From positions 1 to 64,000 of the forward strand of contig CANJXF010000011.1 of the NCBI GenBank assembly GCA_947478865.1: DNA of 64,000 nt, read 5' to 3'. A model generated the notes under the pieces. That model saw only the letters and a program-made list of their open reading frames with translations. It was not told the origin of the DNA and searched no databases. Shown here in pieces: positions 1 through 8,870 of this stretch. The DNA is from Verrucomicrobiales bacterium. GTDB lineage: Bacteria; Verrucomicrobiota; Verrucomicrobiia; Limisphaerales; CANJXF01. Position 1 is the stretch's first letter; the number at the start of each line of letters is the position of its first letter. The translations under genes were made by a program, and so were the position numbers.

Positions 1-354
1 GGAGGGGTTGTAATACCGATAACCATAATAAAGCATCCCCGATTCATTGTCGGTGAACTTGGCGCTGAATCGGAACGGGTTGTTTGTAGCGAAGGTTCCC
101 GTTTGCCGAATCGTTTCTCCAAACGGTCCGTATTCGTATCGGGTTTCCGTCCCATCTCGGGCGCTCAACGATGCCGAGACATTTCCATTGCCGTCGAACG
201 CAGCAAAGTGAGCACTCACGACTGATCCAGAGGTGAATTCTGCAATCCACATCAAGCCGCCCACGCCGACGGACGTTGATGGATTGGAAACCGTCAGCTC
301 TGTGCGGAAAACCTCTCCCTTGCGATCGCCAGGTTTTGCGGGTTGACGTTCCAT
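1..354 (-). CDS. RHS-repeat core protein fragment, truncated by the left window edge
   Basis: Minus-strand frame reads MERQPAKPGDRK...VGVGGLMWIAEF...AAFDGNGNVSASLSARDGTETRYEYGPFGETIRQTGTFATNNPFRFSAKFTDNESGMLYYGYRYYNPS, the classic RHS core; not in the ORF track because it is open at the edge. Confidence 0.75.
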   Translation of the reverse strand, partial: MERQPAKPGDRKGEVFRTELTVSNPSTSVGVGGLMWIAEFTSGSVVSAHFAAFDGNGNVSASLSARDGTETRYEYGPFGETIRQTGTFATNNPFRFSAKFTDNESGMLYYGYRYYNPS

Positions 355-523
355 TTGAACCATTCGGGGCACACGCCCATCATCCCGCTTCCACCTGCGC
401 TGTCAATCCTGGTTCAACGGCCCGTTTGGCGGGGCAATGCTCCGGAAGAGCCACAACGGTTTCCCATGGCACGGACAGGCGTATTGTTATCCTGGTTCGG
501 AATCTTTTTGAAATGGGGAAAAT

Positions 524-545
524 GGGCGAAGCGGCAGCTTTGCCC
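524..545. repeat. Short palindromic repeat gggcgaagc-ggca-gctttgccc (REP-like)
   Basis: Inverted repeat with one G:U-type mismatch; a related palindrome lies at 601-620, both followed by ctac. Confidence 0.55.
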
Positions 546-600
546 TACTGCTTGGCTCAATCATGGGCAGAACGGCGTTGCTGCGCCGCCCTGGCGTCCC

Positions 601-620
601 GGCAAAGCCGACGCTTTGCC
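601..620. repeat. Short palindromic repeat ggcaaagc-cgac-gctttgcc (REP-like)
   Basis: Perfect 8-bp inverted repeat; second copy of the motif at 524-545. Confidence 0.55.
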
Positions 621-768
621 CTACCAATGGAAGAAATTCGGGACGCGGCTTGTCGGGAGCCCTGCCTGCCCCACCGGGAAAAAATCCAACTTGTCGCGCA
701 AGGCGGCCATTTGTATTCTCGCCGTTCTCTGAGCAACGTTGCTCGGAAAATTAACCAATAAAATTATT

Positions 769-1404
769 ATGGCACTGAGATTAGGCGACGAAGCTCCAAA
801 TTTTACAGCGGTCACCACCGAAGGCACGATTGATTTCCACCAGTGGCTCGGCGGCGGCTGGGGCATTCTCTTTTCTCATCCGAAGGATTACACGCCGGTC
901 TGCACGACGGAGCTGGGTGCGGTCGCCAAAATGCGGGACGAATTTGACAAGCGCGGGGTCAAGGTGATCGCGGTGAGCGTTGATGCAATCGAGTCGCACC
1001 ACGGCTGGATTTGCGACATCAACGAGACGCAAAACACGCGCATGAACTTCCCGATCATCGCCGACCCGGATCGCAAGGTCTCGACAGCCTACGACATGAT
1101 TCATCCGAACGCCGACGACACCTTCACAGTGCGATCAGTTTTCATCGTGGGACCGGATAGAAAGATCAAATTGACCCTGACTTATCCGGCATCGACGGGA
1201 CGCAACTTTTTCGAATTGCTCCGCGTGATTGACTCATTGCAATTGACCGCGAAGCATCGCGTGGCCACCCCCGCGAACTGGGAAGACGGGCAGGATTGCA
1301 TCATCACTCCAGCGGTGAAGGATGACGAAGCCGCGACGCTGTTTCCCAAGGGAATGCGGAAAATCAAACCGTATCTCCGCTACACGCCGCAGCCGAATAA
1401 ATAA
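769..1404 (+). CDS. Peroxiredoxin (1-Cys / Prx6-type)
   Basis: MALRLGDEAPNFTAVTTEG...GILFSHPKDYTPVCTTELG...; ATG at 769 within the 739-1404 ORF. Confidence 0.93.
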   Translation: MALRLGDEAPNFTAVTTEGTIDFHQWLGGGWGILFSHPKDYTPVCTTELGAVAKMRDEFDKRGVKVIAVSVDAIESHHGWICDINETQNTRMNFPIIADPDRKVSTAYDMIHPNADDTFTVRSVFIVGPDRKIKLTLTYPASTGRNFFELLRVIDSLQLTAKHRVATPANWEDGQDCIITPAVKDDEAATLFPKGMRKIKPYLRYTPQPNK

Positions 1405-1422
1405 CTTGAGAGATCGGCCAGC

Positions 1423-1581
1423 CTAGTGCGTGGCGCAGCCGATCTTTCCAACGGCAACAATAAAAGCGACGGCGGAAACGGCCAGCAGCCACGGGCTGCC
1501 TTTGACGGCGGCCAGAAAAACGCCGAGGCCTAAAACGGTTCCGATTGCAATCCAGGCGAGGGAAGCTAAGAGGAATTTCAT
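1423..1581 (-). CDS. Small hydrophobic membrane protein (52 aa)
   Basis: Not in ORF track: MKFLLASLAWIAIGTVLGLGVFLAAVKGSPWLLAVSAVAFIVAVGKIGCATH*; two hydrophobic stretches. Confidence 0.6.
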   Translation of the reverse strand: MKFLLASLAWIAIGTVLGLGVFLAAVKGSPWLLAVSAVAFIVAVGKIGCATH

Positions 1582-1638
1582 GCCCGGAGCATAGTCGGGC
1601 GGACAAGCGTTACAAGACTTCTGCGCGAGGGACGCGAT

Positions 1639-2499
1639 TTACTTTCGGCCCGCACCAAATTGAATCGGGACTTCGTTCAAGCTGCCGCGACGGTAGCCCT
1701 GCAAATCCAGCGTGACGTGGGCGTAACCAATTTTCTTCAACGCACTGGCCAGCTCGGCGAATAGATTGTTCGCAAACACCTTCGCCATTTCATCGGCACC
1801 AACTTCGATTCGCGCCAGATGGCCAGGCGCCGCGGCCTGCTGCCCCTTTGAACCCAGCTCGTGATGCCGCACGCGCACGTCGTAAAACCCGGCGTCGCGC
1901 AGAACATATTCCGCCTCCTCGATCATGCGAAGCTTCTCCGGCGTGACGGATTCGCCGTAAGGAATGCGGGAGCTGAGGCAGGCCATTTGCGGTTTGTCGG
2001 CGGTCGGCAAACCAAGCTGCGCGGAGAGTTCGCGGATTTCGACTTTGGTTAAGCCAGCCTCCTTCAACGGAGCGCGGATCGCAAATTCCGCCGCGGCCTT
2101 GGCACCCGGACGATGATCGCCGATGTCACTCGCGTTTTCGCCGTAGGCAATCACGGCGAATTTTTCGTCGCGCGCGATCGGTTCCAGCTCGGTGAATAAT
2201 TCGTGTTTGCAGAAATAGCAGCGGTTGTTCGGGTTCGCGAGATAGGATTCGTTTTGAAATTCGTTCGTGCGGACGACGCGAACGGGAAAAGAAAATCTCT
2301 CCGCAATTTCCATGGCTTCCTGAAATTCGCGACGCGGCAAGCTCGGCGAATCCGCAATCACCGCCAAAGACTTGCGGCCCAGAACTTCATGAGCAACGTG
2401 CGCGAGAAAAACGGAATCCACGCCGCCGGAATAAGCGACGAGACAGGAAACATAAGAGCGCAGCAAGGCGCGAAGTTGTTCGAGTTTGTTGTCCGACAC
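1639..2499 (-). CDS. larE: ATP-dependent sacrificial sulfur transferase LarE
   Basis: PP-loop SGGVDS, NRCYFCKHELF, GENASDIGDHRPG, ACLSSRIPYGE; likely GTG start at 2499 (the track start at 2589 reads through the intergenic inverted repeat). Confidence 0.88.
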   Translation of the reverse strand: MSDNKLEQLRALLRSYVSCLVAYSGGVDSVFLAHVAHEVLGRKSLAVIADSPSLPRREFQEAMEIAERFSFPVRVVRTNEFQNESYLANPNNRCYFCKHELFTELEPIARDEKFAVIAYGENASDIGDHRPGAKAAAEFAIRAPLKEAGLTKVEIRELSAQLGLPTADKPQMACLSSRIPYGESVTPEKLRMIEEAEYVLRDAGFYDVRVRHHELGSKGQQAAAPGHLARIEVGADEMAKVFANNLFAELASALKKIGYAHVTLDLQGYRRGSLNEVPIQFGAGRK

Positions 2500-2567
2500 G
2501 GGAAAAAAGTGCCATCGCAGCAATCGAAAGTCGAGGAGCAGCCCGCGAAAACAGAGGCCGGATTTCA

Positions 2568-2643
2568 AACAGGGATAAACAGGATTCACAGGATTTCTGA
2601 GGGCTGGACAACGATCATCCTGTAAATCCTATCGATCCCTGTT
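2568..2643. repeat. Inverted repeat, 27-nt arms (aacagggatAAACaggattCacaggat ... atcctgtAaatcctATCGatccctgtt)
   Basis: Arms 2568-2594 and 2617-2643, 22-nt loop, a few mismatches; lies between divergent larE and yggU. Confidence 0.75.
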
Positions 2644-2654
2644 AAAAAGTCCCC

Positions 2655-2945
2655 GTGTCGTCACCAACCTTTATTCGCACGCACGCCAACGGAGTTTATC
2701 TCGCCGTGAAATTGCAGCCGCGCGCTTCGACCAACGAAATCGGCGCACCGCTCGGCGACGAATTGAAAATCAAAGTGACCGCGCCGCCCGTCGATGCCGC
2801 CGCGAACCAGGCGCTCGTCGATTTGCTCGCGGACAAGTTGGATTGTTCACGCGGCAAGATCCAAATCGTGCGCGGCCAAACCTCGCGCCACAAAACCGTT
2901 TGGATTGAAGGAAAAACGGTTGAGGAAGTTTTGACGTGTTTGTGA
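2655..2945 (+). CDS. DUF167 / YggU family protein
   Basis: GVYLAVKLQPRASTNEIGAPLGDELKIKVTAPPVDAAANQALVDLLADKL matches the family pattern. Confidence 0.88.
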   Translation: MSSPTFIRTHANGVYLAVKLQPRASTNEIGAPLGDELKIKVTAPPVDAAANQALVDLLADKLDCSRGKIQIVRGQTSRHKTVWIEGKTVEEVLTCL

Positions 2946-3091
2946 ATACGCGCTTGCAGCAAAACTGGTTTCTGCGAAGGTTTTCCTCATGCCGTCCGTC
3001 ATTACTAACCTCAAGAGTTGTGACCTAATGTCTCCTAATAAATTAGTGCAACATCGGCTGTCGCATAATTATAGTTGGACATAGCGATCCC

Positions 3092-3226
3092 ATGCGCGTC
3101 CGGTTCACATCTCTTGTCGGTCTGGTGTTTTTGCTGTTTACCGACTGCGCTGGCCACCACGACTCACAAGAGCCCAGGCGCAGCAGATTTGACCAAAAAC
3201 CCGCAGTTTGGGTTTCAAGCGCATGA
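3092..3226 (+). CDS. Putative small secreted protein (44 aa)
   Basis: Not in ORF track: MRVRFTSLVGLVFLLFTDCAGHHDSQEPRRSRFDQKPAVWVSSA*; its TGA overlaps the next ATG (ATGA 3223-3226). Confidence 0.4.
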   Translation: MRVRFTSLVGLVFLLFTDCAGHHDSQEPRRSRFDQKPAVWVSSA

Positions 3227-4776
3227 AACGCATCTTTCCCATAAGCAAACTCCTCCTCGCGAACGTCATAATCCTCCTCGTTATTCTCGGGAGAATTCTC
3301 CTGGTTGAGTCCGGACCTGAACATTGGCTCGACTCCGAAAAGGTCTTTATGGCCCGGCTGCACAACAGCCTTGGCTATCTGGATCGCGCTAAATATGAAT
3401 GGGCGACGGCAAACAACAAGCCCGAGGACGCCGTCCCCACTTTCGACGACCTGGCGCCGTATTTGGGCGAAAGGAAAAAAGCTATTGAGAACCTCCAAGC
3501 GCTCGGAATTGAATACACGATCACTTCAACAGAAACAAACCAATCCGACGTCGCCACACTGACCCGAGGCATGCGGTTCCGCGCGGCCATCTGTCCTTAC
3601 TACCGAGCCGGAACCACACTCTGTCTTCATACTGGCTGGCACAACCCGCCGCCGGGCGCTTCTCCGGTAACGCTTCGAATCCGACTCACCTGGCTGCGTG
3701 CGGACTTTTTTCTCAAAGCTGCTCTTTTTATTTTGGTCCTGGCAAATTCAATCATTTTCCTGGTGCGGAAAGTCACGAGTTCCTCACATTCGCCTGAAAT
3801 CCAGGACACCCCTTCCGCGGCAACTTCATCCAATGCGTCAACGCCTGCCGGGATAAGAGCAAGAGACCTCTATGTTCTGATTTTTGGGTGCCTTTTTTGC
3901 CTGCTCGGATTGGGGTTCCTTTCACTGATATCTCTCCCAGGCGACTATTTGATCGAAACAATGGGCAATGGGCTGGGGCTGTTTCTCGCGGGGGGAGCCT
4001 TGTTGCTGCCGATTCTGTGCCGTCGTTTTTTGATGATCAAGCCGGTGGCCGGGTCCAAACGCATCCTGCTTTTCTCCGGGTTCCTCGTCTCGTTTTTGCC
4101 GGCCGCTTGCATACTTTGGTCGCTTTTGTCGGCATGGTTCGTTCCGCTCCCCTGCCATGTAAAAGAAAGCGACACGAAACGCATCACCAACGGGATGACC
4201 GAGGCACAGGTTCGCCAGGCGATAGGGTCTCCCCGTGGTTCCTCCTCGGGAGATCGTAAGACGCGGCTTACTTATGATTTGCAGATCGCCTGGGGACGTT
4301 CCGGTCGGCAGTTTTTTGTGGATCTCATCGACGACAAGGTGGTCGCCGCAAAAATTGTCCGATATGGGGGAGAACTGAATGATGAGTTTTGGGAAAGTGA
4401 TTTTCTTAAGGACTTGAAAGCGGGGACGGCATTGCCCGGCAAGGAGGAGGTTGAGCAAGCCTGCCTGGTTATTTGCCAGAAGGAGCTTCCGGGCACTGTC
4501 GGGGTGGCGGTATCGGACATGAATCTTTGTCTGCTGGGCGCTGGAAGTGCGCAGGCTACCGGGCGGGTTGTTGAGAAATACGCCGAGGGCGCTGTCTCCA
4601 ATATCTTGAGCAAGCCGTTTACCATAGTGCTGGCCAAGGGCCCGGCGGGCTGGCATCCGACAGAGTACGTTTTGATGAGCGCCCGAGGAATCGTCCAAGA
4701 CAGTGCAGCGAACGGGAGCCAGCCGATTCGCTCAGAGACGAATCGAACGTCATCGGCGGCTGGCTCCGGTCGCTGA
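3223..4776 (+). CDS. Polytopic membrane protein with a BamE/SmpA-like segment
   Basis: MKRIFPISKLLLANVIILLVILG...; several TM segments; 'TNGMTEAQVRQAIGSPRGSSSGDRKTRLTY' resembles BamE. The track start (3208) is TTG. Confidence 0.6.
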   Translation: MKRIFPISKLLLANVIILLVILGRILLVESGPEHWLDSEKVFMARLHNSLGYLDRAKYEWATANNKPEDAVPTFDDLAPYLGERKKAIENLQALGIEYTITSTETNQSDVATLTRGMRFRAAICPYYRAGTTLCLHTGWHNPPPGASPVTLRIRLTWLRADFFLKAALFILVLANSIIFLVRKVTSSSHSPEIQDTPSAATSSNASTPAGIRARDLYVLIFGCLFCLLGLGFLSLISLPGDYLIETMGNGLGLFLAGGALLLPILCRRFLMIKPVAGSKRILLFSGFLVSFLPAACILWSLLSAWFVPLPCHVKESDTKRITNGMTEAQVRQAIGSPRGSSSGDRKTRLTYDLQIAWGRSGRQFFVDLIDDKVVAAKIVRYGGELNDEFWESDFLKDLKAGTALPGKEEVEQACLVICQKELPGTVGVAVSDMNLCLLGAGSAQATGRVVEKYAEGAVSNILSKPFTIVLAKGPAGWHPTEYVLMSARGIVQDSAANGSQPIRSETNRTSSAAGSGR

Positions 4777-4785
4777 ACCTTTACG

Positions 4786-5595
4786 TCAGAAAAGTCTCCT
4801 AAAGAACTCCTTCGCCGTCGCACACGTCACTTCGCTTAATTCTTCCAGCGAACAATTTTTCACCTGCGCGGCGACTTCGGAAATTTCTTTTACGTAAGCC
4901 GGTTCGCATCGTTTGCCGCGATACGGAATCGGCGCGAGATGCGGGCAATCAGTTTCCAGCATGAATTGATCGAGCGGCGTGGCGGCGAGGGTATCGCGGA
5001 TGTTTTGCCCATTCTTGAAAGTCAAAATGCCGGTGAAACTCACGAGCGACCCCATCGCGATGATGCGCTGCATGGCGGCGACGTCATTTGCGAAGCAATG
5101 GAAAACGCCGCGCACGCGCCCGATGAACGGTTGCATTTGCGCGATCGTATCTTCAAGCGCGCTGCGCTGGTGAACGACGCAGTTCAATCCAAATTCGGCA
5201 GCGACCTCCATTTGTTGCCGGAAGATTTCAGCCTGCTTTTGTTTGTAACGCTCATCGTCGGCTGGAGTAAATCCGGGCTTCTCGCTGGGCAAATGATGGT
5301 AATCCAAACCGGTTTCTCCAATCGCGACAACTCTCGGGTGCGCCGCCATTTTGCGCAGCGGCTCGCGCAAATCGTCCGGCGCCTCAAGCGCATTTGTCGG
5401 GTGCCAGCCAACGGCGGCGTAAATGGAGTCGTATTTCTCCGCCAGCTCAATTGCCCGCGCGCTGCTTTCCAAGTCGGTGCCGATGGAAACCATCTTCGTG
5501 ATGCCCGCCGCGTGAGCGCGTTCGATCAATTGTGGAAAGTCGGCCGCGAATTCGGGATAATCGAGATGCGCGTGGGTGTCGTAAAAAGTCGCCAT
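4786..5595 (-). CDS. tatD: TatD family hydrolase (metal-dependent DNase)
   Basis: MATFYDTHAHLDYPEF..., GETGLDYHH, VVHQRSA, GVFHCF, LETDCPHLAP. Confidence 0.93.
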   Translation of the reverse strand: MATFYDTHAHLDYPEFAADFPQLIERAHAAGITKMVSIGTDLESSARAIELAEKYDSIYAAVGWHPTNALEAPDDLREPLRKMAAHPRVVAIGETGLDYHHLPSEKPGFTPADDERYKQKQAEIFRQQMEVAAEFGLNCVVHQRSALEDTIAQMQPFIGRVRGVFHCFANDVAAMQRIIAMGSLVSFTGILTFKNGQNIRDTLAATPLDQFMLETDCPHLAPIPYRGKRCEPAYVKEISEVAAQVKNCSLEELSEVTCATAKEFFRRLF

Positions 5596-5637
5596 GCCAA
5601 AATTCTCACGCAAAGGCGCAAGACCCGCAAAGTTAAA

Positions 5638-8600
5638 TTAAGGCGAACGCAACTGGTAAAAGCGCTGGGAGGAATTCGCGTTGGTGTCGGTAAACCAATT
5701 CGACCCCGGCGAGATTTGCGCAGCGAGGCCCACGAACGTCCAGTTCAGCAGATTGCTGGAGGTATAGACGCTGTAACTTTGGAAGCCGCTGTTGGTGTAG
5801 GAAAACTGAAACGTCCCGTTGCCGAGCCTGGCAAAATTCGCCAGCGTCGGAAGCAAAACAGACGTCACTTCGGCCCATGTTTTGCCAATGCGCAATTCAT
5901 CCGCCCGCATGATCGCCGGCTCGCTCGTGGAGCGCTGAACGAAGATAAAACTCGCGATCTGGCTGGCGGAAATGTCAGCACCACTCGCAGTCAAGAGCGT
6001 GACCGCCGGCTCGGTGGCCGCCGCAAAGCTGGCCGGGTTGGGATTAATCCACATTCTGGAAAGGTCATCGCTCGTCGTGGCCGCGCCGAATGTGTAGCTG
6101 CCAACGATAAATAGAACGTCATTCGTCGTAAAATTGCGGGAGTCCCAGACCCAGTCGCTCGCAGTCGATGAAGCCTTGGAAAGGCCGAGGTTAAATCCGT
6201 TGGCCGTGGAACGAAGATAAACGCGCGTTCCAATCACCGTCGGCTGGCCCGTTTGCGTGCCGACAGAATTATTAAAGCCACCAATGAATATCCCCGAGGA
6301 AGTCAGGCCGTTGGTGTCCAGCACCTGTAAGGCGAAAGAGTAATAAAGAGTTCCAGTTGTCACGGGATTTCCGGCAGGAAAGGAGAAGCGCGCACTTTTG
6401 CCCAAGCCACCAAATTGGAGGCCATTGCCCAGTGATGGCTTTAGGCCAGGAACCGATAAGTTGTGGCTCTGCACCGTAACGTATGGACCCGCCGTGGAGG
6501 TGCCGATGTCCGACCAGAGGAGATAATCGCCATTGATCTGGCCGCCGATATTGGACCCTGCTCCATAGGCGAACGGATCGTAATAGGGCATGGGATAGAC
6601 GACGGTCAGGGTTGCATTAGAGCTCACCTGAAAATTTCCCGCATTGAAAACCCTTACGCTGTAGCTACCCGCATTGGCAGTGGCCACGCCAGTCAAGACG
6701 AGCGTGGAGGTGGCTGAACCGGCCACGCTTCCGCCATCAGACAGATCAACGCCGTTCTTCATCCATTGGTAGAACAGCGGGGCGGTGCCTTCCGCCGCCA
6801 CGCTGAAGGTAGCAGTTGTCATCGGGTAGTTGGTCCGGCTTTGTGGCTGAAAAGTGATGGCGGGACTTTGATTGGTATTCACCGTCAGCGTTGCGGGCGC
6901 ACTCGTTAAACTGCCAAAGCCAGTGACAACTGCTTCGTAGCTGCCAGCGTCCGACAGCGACACGCCCGCTAAAGTTAACCCAGATGTTTTTGCGCCGGAA
7001 ACATTGCCGCCGTCGGTCAAATCAGAACCATTCCTTTTCCATTGGTAAAAGAGCGGGCCGCTGCCGATTGCCGTGACGTTGAAAGTAGCGATCGAAGTGA
7101 GGCTGTTGGTCTGGCTTTGCGGCTGGGCAGTGATGATCGGGCTTTGGTCGGTGATCACCGTCAACATCGCAGGAGGAGCGCTGGTCAAACTACCCAGGCC
7201 CGAGATAACGACGTCGTAGTTCCCGACATCGGATTGGGTCACGCCCGACAAACTCAAACTGGAAGCTGTGGCACCGGAAACATTCCCACTATTCGATAGA
7301 GTTAAACCGTTCTTTCTCCATTGGTAGGAAAGTGGGCCGGTGCCGCCTGCCGTCACGCTGAAGGTTGCGGTTGTTCCGGAATAGTTCGTGAGACTTTGCG
7401 GCTGGGAAATGATGAAGGGACTTTGATTGGTAAGGGTGAAGCGATAGACATGGACATCCCAGGGAGCGAACGAATCCGTGAACTGGCCGTTCTGCGCCGT
7501 GACGGTCCGGGGCGATTCGTAAAGAAGGTCGCCCATCACGGCCGATGCCGGCAGGCCGCTAAACGTGACGTTGGTCGTCGCGCCTTCCCGCTTAGAAGCG
7601 AGAATGTAGATATAGGGCGGAACCTCGCGCACGCAGAATTCCACGTCGGGCGCGGTCGTTCCAGTCATCGTGATCGGCAGCGTGGAAACCGGCGCAACCA
7701 GCGCATCGGCGAGCAGCCCCTTGTCGCCCAGTTGTTGGACCACCGGTTTGAGCACGTCGTTCCAGAATGTCCAATTCCAGCCCAGCGACGTGTCCTGGGC
7801 ATTCAAGGTCGCAGCAACATTGCCGCCGAAAAACATCAGCCCACGCGCCCCATTGATCACAGCCTGATAGGCCATGAATCGGGATTGGACATAAGTCGGG
7901 AAGACGAGCACGTGGGCTGGCGGCGTCGTCCCGCTGAAGGCAATCTGTTCGATTATCCAGTAGGTTTTCTCGCCGTTGGCCACCTGGGAAAGGGCTTTTG
8001 TCCAATCCCCCACCTGGCTGACCTGCGTGTTGGTGATCGGCGGATTGCTGGCGGATCCCACAGCCGTCACGGGATAGATGTCCACGGCCAAAACATCCGC
8101 CACCGAATTATAAGGCTGAAGGTCCGCCACGGTCCCGCGCGGCGCATGCGTCTGCTCCACGGGATGATTGGTGTCCTCTTGCCTAATGACGTCGTAACCG
8201 CGCTTTAAATCGGCGACCGACACCCCGCCCCACCACGCTTCGTCTTTGTTTTTCCACACGCCCATGGCGGGATGGTTTTTGAATTGATTGACGAGATTGC
8301 GCAGAGCGGCCTCGGTCGCCGCGTCGCCGGCCGCGAAATATGACAGCTCCCGCAAGTTGAGCAGGCAATACATCCCATGTTGCTCGCCCCAATCGAGTGC
8401 GGCCAGCTGGTCGGCGATCAGCTGGCTGTTCCAGTTGTTGGTCTGGGCAATCCGAAACAGGAGCGCGCCGGCATCTCGAAGTTCCTGCAACCCGTCGCCA
8501 CCGGCCGGCGTTTTTCCACCGGTAGGCGGTCCGGGAGAAAGCGTGATCGGAAAAACTTTCCGCCCGTTGATCAAGAGTACCTTGTCCGCGTCGATCGTGA

Positions 8601-8706
8601 CGACAGAACCCGCCTGCGCGCTTGGTGCAGAAGGCCTCATCAATGCCAAAAGCATGATGAAGGCCCGCAGAACCGCGAACAAAGCGGAGGCTCGAATGGA
8701 TTTCAC
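5638..8706 (-). CDS. Secreted multidomain protein: glycoside-hydrolase-like N-terminus, three Ig-like repeats, C-terminal RFYQLRSP module
   Basis: GTG start at 8706 gives signal peptide MKSIRASALFAVLRAFIMLLALMRPSAPSAQA; three 'QSP.I..QPQS.TN...YQW.KNG...' repeats; ends in a PVC-type tail. Confidence 0.75.
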   Translation of the reverse strand: MKSIRASALFAVLRAFIMLLALMRPSAPSAQAGSVVTIDADKVLLINGRKVFPITLSPGPPTGGKTPAGGDGLQELRDAGALLFRIAQTNNWNSQLIADQLAALDWGEQHGMYCLLNLRELSYFAAGDAATEAALRNLVNQFKNHPAMGVWKNKDEAWWGGVSVADLKRGYDVIRQEDTNHPVEQTHAPRGTVADLQPYNSVADVLAVDIYPVTAVGSASNPPITNTQVSQVGDWTKALSQVANGEKTYWIIEQIAFSGTTPPAHVLVFPTYVQSRFMAYQAVINGARGLMFFGGNVAATLNAQDTSLGWNWTFWNDVLKPVVQQLGDKGLLADALVAPVSTLPITMTGTTAPDVEFCVREVPPYIYILASKREGATTNVTFSGLPASAVMGDLLYESPRTVTAQNGQFTDSFAPWDVHVYRFTLTNQSPFIISQPQSLTNYSGTTATFSVTAGGTGPLSYQWRKNGLTLSNSGNVSGATASSLSLSGVTQSDVGNYDVVISGLGSLTSAPPAMLTVITDQSPIITAQPQSQTNSLTSIATFNVTAIGSGPLFYQWKRNGSDLTDGGNVSGAKTSGLTLAGVSLSDAGSYEAVVTGFGSLTSAPATLTVNTNQSPAITFQPQSRTNYPMTTATFSVAAEGTAPLFYQWMKNGVDLSDGGSVAGSATSTLVLTGVATANAGSYSVRVFNAGNFQVSSNATLTVVYPMPYYDPFAYGAGSNIGGQINGDYLLWSDIGTSTAGPYVTVQSHNLSVPGLKPSLGNGLQFGGLGKSARFSFPAGNPVTTGTLYYSFALQVLDTNGLTSSGIFIGGFNNSVGTQTGQPTVIGTRVYLRSTANGFNLGLSKASSTASDWVWDSRNFTTNDVLFIVGSYTFGAATTSDDLSRMWINPNPASFAAATEPAVTLLTASGADISASQIASFIFVQRSTSEPAIMRADELRIGKTWAEVTSVLLPTLANFARLGNGTFQFSYTNSGFQSYSVYTSSNLLNWTFVGLAAQISPGSNWFTDTNANSSQRFYQLRSP
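6600..7432 (-). repeat. Three tandem Ig-like domain repeats (about 270 bp each) within the CDS
   Basis: Repeated 'NQSP.I..QPQS.TN...TATFSVTA.GT.PL.YQW.KNG..L...GNVSGA..S.L.L.GV...D.G.Y' in the translation. Confidence 0.8.
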
Positions 8707-8870
8707 GGTAAAACTATCTAGCAGAAAGAAATTCGCACGGCTAGGCGATAACGCGGGATTACGGTTCCGTCTGGAGATTTTAGGGAGGCAACTTGAAGCA
8801 GATTTCCGATTGCAATCCGAACGTGACATCGCTATTGCTCAAGCCGTTAAACAACAAATAATTAAAACCT

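Noticed and set aside
1-354. RHS fragment as a complete polymorphic toxin system
   Set aside because: Only the core is visible; the toxin tip and immunity gene would lie outside the window and the N-terminus appears missing.
4939-6114. 391-aa plus-strand ORF
   Set aside because: Antisense to tatD and the 3' end of the Ig protein, both of which have clear family motifs; the translation is Arg-rich and featureless.
6600-7432. Regular repeats that could be taken for CRISPR or a minisatellite
   Set aside because: Period is about 270 bp, in frame, and encodes Ig-like domains; no short direct repeats with unique spacers.
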